Assembly: GCF_003387375.1 (NCBI RefSeq)
Contig: NZ_QUNG01000014.1
Span: 1-64,000, forward strand
DNA: 64,000 nucleotides
Reading direction: 5' to 3'
Source of the DNA: Marinomonas pollencensis
GTDB taxonomy: Bacteria; Pseudomonadota; Gammaproteobacteria; Pseudomonadales; Marinomonadaceae
Part shown: in pieces, positions 62,033 through 64,000 of the stretch
Numbering within the stretch: position 1 is the first letter of the stretch
Layout: the number at the start of each line of letters is the position of its first letter
The notes under the pieces: model-generated
What the model was told of the DNA's origin: nothing
What the model saw: the letters and a program-made list of their open reading frames with translations, nothing else
The model's database searches: none
Translations under genes and position numbers: made by a program

Positions 62033-62066
62033 AAAAAAAGCCTGATTTGAGATCAGGCTTTTTTTT
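62033..62066 (+). terminator. Terminator after rlmI
   Basis: AAAAAAAGCCTGAT, loop TTGAG, ATCAGGCTTTTTTTT: a long stem with A and T runs on both sides, so it can also act on minus-strand transcripts reaching it from the HAD gene. Confidence 0.93.
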
Positions 62067-62182
62067 CTCTGTGCTGCAGATTCACTTCTACCATTTGTAT
62101 TGATTCCAGCCAGGTCTTCCTTTTGATTATCGGTTAGCCTCTTATCCTGCCTCCATGTCTTGGCAAGCTATTTGTGCCTTTT

Positions 62183-62839
62183 CTACTCTCTCAGAGAAAT
62201 GTGTGGCCAGCCGCGTTCTTTAGCGATGTCAGTTAAGGTCGGGTCGGCATCGACAGCAACAGGGTGAGTCACCAGTTCTAAAAGAGGCAAATCATTGCGC
62301 GAGTCGCTGTAGAAGTAACTGCCTTCCATTGAGTGTCCTGTCTCGGCTAACCAGTCATTTAACCGTGTTACCTTGCCTTCTTGAAAGCTTGGCACGCCGA
62401 CAATTTTGCCTGTGTAACGATCGTTAATTACTTCAGGAACAGGGGCAATAATGTGATCCATTCCCATGGCTTCAGCAATAGGGCCGGTAACAAATTGATT
62501 GGTGGCCGTGATCATTAGTAGGAAATGGCCTTGATCTTTGTGATGCTTAAGTAATGCCGTGGCTTTGCTTTGCATCATAGGGGCAACTTTTTCCTTCATA
62601 AACGCCTGATGCAGCGAGCTAAGCTCGGCGTTATCAAATTGCGCAAGAGGCGCCAAACTAAACGCTAAGTATTCATGGATATCCAAAGTGCCGGATTGGT
62701 ATTGCTGGAAAAAACGGTCGTTAGCTTCTGCATAAGCTTGTGTATCAACTAGGCCTTTTTCAACTAAAAACTGTCCCCAAGTGTAGTCACTGTCACCGTT
62801 CAGTAAGGTGCCATCTAAATCAAATATTGCGAGCGTCAC
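62183..62839 (-). CDS. HAD-IB family phosphatase (SerB-like)
   Basis: About 218 residues. HAD motif I is FDLDGTLLNGDS with the nucleophilic Asp, motif II lies in LLMITATNQ, and the motif III/IV region is YFYSDSRNDLPLLELV. The helical cap between residues 20 and 90 is of the subfamily IB type, as in phosphoserine phosphatase-like proteins of the CicA kind. A GTG at 62839 is preferred to a TTG two codons earlier, because AAGGA is spaced seven bases from it. The gene is divergent from rppH-ptsP, as in Pseudomonas. Substrate not determined. Confidence 0.87.
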   Translation of the reverse strand: MTLAIFDLDGTLLNGDSDYTWGQFLVEKGLVDTQAYAEANDRFFQQYQSGTLDIHEYLAFSLAPLAQFDNAELSSLHQAFMKEKVAPMMQSKATALLKHHKDQGHFLLMITATNQFVTGPIAEAMGMDHIIAPVPEVINDRYTGKIVGVPSFQEGKVTRLNDWLAETGHSMEGSYFYSDSRNDLPLLELVTHPVAVDADPTLTDIAKERGWPHISLRE

Positions 62840-62974
62840 AATCAATCCTTAGTTCTTTTAATGTATACAAAGTATAACGATGGGGGCGATAAATAACACC
62901 CGTCTTAATTGTGCAATAAGGCGAATTGTGGAACAATGAATTCAATTTATTCTTAAGTTAAAAGGTGATAGCTC

Positions 62975-63478
62975 GTGATTGATGCAGACGGATATAGACC
63001 GAATGTGGGCATCATATTGATGAACGAGCGTGGCCAACTTCTTTGGGCGAGGCGTGTAGGACAAAATGCATGGCAATTTCCCCAAGGCGGCATTAAGCCT
63101 GATGAAACTCCAGAAGAAGCTTTATATCGAGAGTTAAAAGAAGAAGTAGGGCTGGAGCCCCATCAGGTGGAAATCGTGGGGAAAACCCGAGGCTGGTTAC
63201 GTTACCGACTTCCCAAACGCATGTTAAGACATAATAGTAAGCCTTTGTGTATTGGACAAAAACAGAAGTGGTTTTTGTTGTCTATTCGTTGTACAGATGC
63301 TTGTGTGAGTGTCGATGGCACAGACTGTCCGGAATTTGATGGCTGGCGATGGGTGAGCTATTGGTACCCATTAGGTCAAGTTGTGGCGTTTAAAAAGGAC
63401 GTTTATCGTCGTGCATTAAAAGAATTGATTCCTAATGCACATCGAAAATTAGAAAAGTTAATGAAAGTAAATCACTAA
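62975..63478 (+). CDS. rppH: RNA pyrophosphohydrolase RppH
   Basis: 167 residues from a GTG with AAAGGTGA upstream. It starts [20 protein letters not shown], contains [13 protein letters not shown] and a Nudix box [20 protein letters not shown] within the RppH pattern, and ends near [25 protein letters not shown]. It removes pyrophosphate from mRNA 5' ends to start RNase E-dependent decay. ptsP begins 30 bases downstream, the standard arrangement. Confidence 0.97.
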   Translation: MIDADGYRPNVGIILMNERGQLLWARRVGQNAWQFPQGGIKPDETPEEALYRELKEEVGLEPHQVEIVGKTRGWLRYRLPKRMLRHNSKPLCIGQKQKWFLLSIRCTDACVSVDGTDCPEFDGWRWVSYWYPLGQVVAFKKDVYRRALKELIPNAHRKLEKLMKVNH

Positions 63479-63508
63479 ATTAACCGTATTTAAGGTGCAA
63501 GGAGAACG

Positions 63509-64000
63509 ATGCTAAGTTTGCTCAGACGTATTACCCAAGAAGTAACAGCCGCGCAGTCTTTGCCGACGGCGCTGGACATTATTGTTCGGCGTGTACGCAG
63601 AGCAATGCGGGCGGAAGTCTGTTCTATATACTTAGTTGATCCAAACACGAGTGAATATATTTTAATGGCAACACGGGGCTTAAATGCTGGTGTTGCTGGA
63701 AGTGCCAGTTTAAAAGCTGACGAAGGTTTAGTGAGCTTGGTTGGGCGTCGAGCTGAACCGGTAAATCTAGAAGATGCCCATAGCCATCCAGCGTTTCACT
63801 ATTTAAGTGGTACAGGTGAGGAACGTTATCGTTCCTTTCTAGGTGTGCCTATTATTCATCACCGCCAAGTTTTGGGGGTGTTGGTGGTACAGCATGAGGA
63901 TAAGCGGCGCTTTGATGAAGGTGAAGAAGCTTTTCTGATTACTTTGTCTGCGCAGCTGGCTGGGGTTATTGCTCACGCTGAAGCGACTGGCGCCATGACC
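63509..64000 (+). CDS. ptsP: Phosphoenolpyruvate-protein phosphotransferase PtsP (EI-Ntr), N-terminal part
   Basis: The ATG at 63509, nine bases after GGAG, opens a frame that runs off the window after 164 codons. The visible part is the N-terminal GAF domain: MLSLLRRITQEVTAAQSLPT, then AEVCSIYLVD, RSFLGVPIIHH and VLGVLVVQHE. PtsP is the first enzyme of the nitrogen phosphotransferase system, passing phosphate from PEP to NPr and EIIA-Ntr; the GAF domain senses glutamine and 2-oxoglutarate in E. coli. The catalytic PEP-binding domains lie beyond the edge. Partial only because of the window. Confidence 0.93.
   Translation, partial: MLSLLRRITQEVTAAQSLPTALDIIVRRVRRAMRAEVCSIYLVDPNTSEYILMATRGLNAGVAGSASLKADEGLVSLVGRRAEPVNLEDAHSHPAFHYLSGTGEERYRSFLGVPIIHHRQVLGVLVVQHEDKRRFDEGEEAFLITLSAQLAGVIAHAEATGAMT

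Overview
The window looks like chromosomal DNA of a marine gammaproteobacterium of the Oceanospirillales type. Marinomonas is my best guess, from protein character and gene order only. The block corC - ypjD < > ffh - rpsP - rimM - trmD - rplS - dsbC - hom - thrC, followed further on by recJ, resembles the arrangement I remember from Pseudomonas. UPF0149 - pepP - ubiH and HAD phosphatase - rppH - ptsP are also standard gammaproteobacterial neighbourhoods.

Left part (1-15 kb). The window opens inside an IS30-type element that abuts a 5'-truncated response-regulator remnant. Next come a hybrid histidine kinase with an Hpt domain, a diguanylate cyclase, a glutathione transferase, zapE, ppnN, glutaminase, nudC, the threonine-degrading kbl-tdh pair and a secreted polysaccharide deacetylase. 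A plus-strand array of eight tRNAs follows (Ser, Asn, Pro, His, Lys, Asn, Pro, Lys) with a partial duplication.

Accessory non-coding region (15.0-16.4 kb). It holds 18 exact copies of a 7-bp repeat, diverged elements bounded by AAAAAGAGCG-type inverted repeats, a REP-like hairpin, and a run of same-direction DnaA-box-like sites beside an AT-rich stretch. It ends at a minus-strand tRNA-Tyr.

Flagellar and small-protein block (16.5-20.4 kb, minus strand). A sigma-54-type promoter precedes flgP-flgT. Behind these lie a ZapB-like coiled coil, a small outer-membrane-type protein, a 53-residue peptide gene and a ProQ/FinO-domain protein, closely packed.

Middle (20.5-37 kb). An SOS-box dinB, a glycerate kinase-like protein, an esterase, an inositol-phosphatase-family protein, mscS, greB, a three-gene metal-chelate ABC importer and a DUF72 protein lead to the most unusual stretch. 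It has a D-cysteine desulfhydrase / L-cysteate sulfo-lyase-like enzyme divergent from a LysR regulator. Then comes a coupled cassette of a histidinol-dehydrogenase-like enzyme, a DegT-type PLP enzyme and an Asp/Glu racemase-family enzyme. This may be a small catabolic or biosynthetic pathway for a sulfonate or amino-polyol; the substrate is unknown.

Right part (37-64 kb). Mostly housekeeping: translation and secretion (ffh, rpsP operon), threonine biosynthesis, RNA modification (rsmE, rlmI), recJ, folD, pepP, ubiH, rppH and the start of ptsP. Signalling and transport genes (a diguanylate cyclase, an FucP-type sugar transporter, a chemoreceptor, an HDOD protein) are interspersed.
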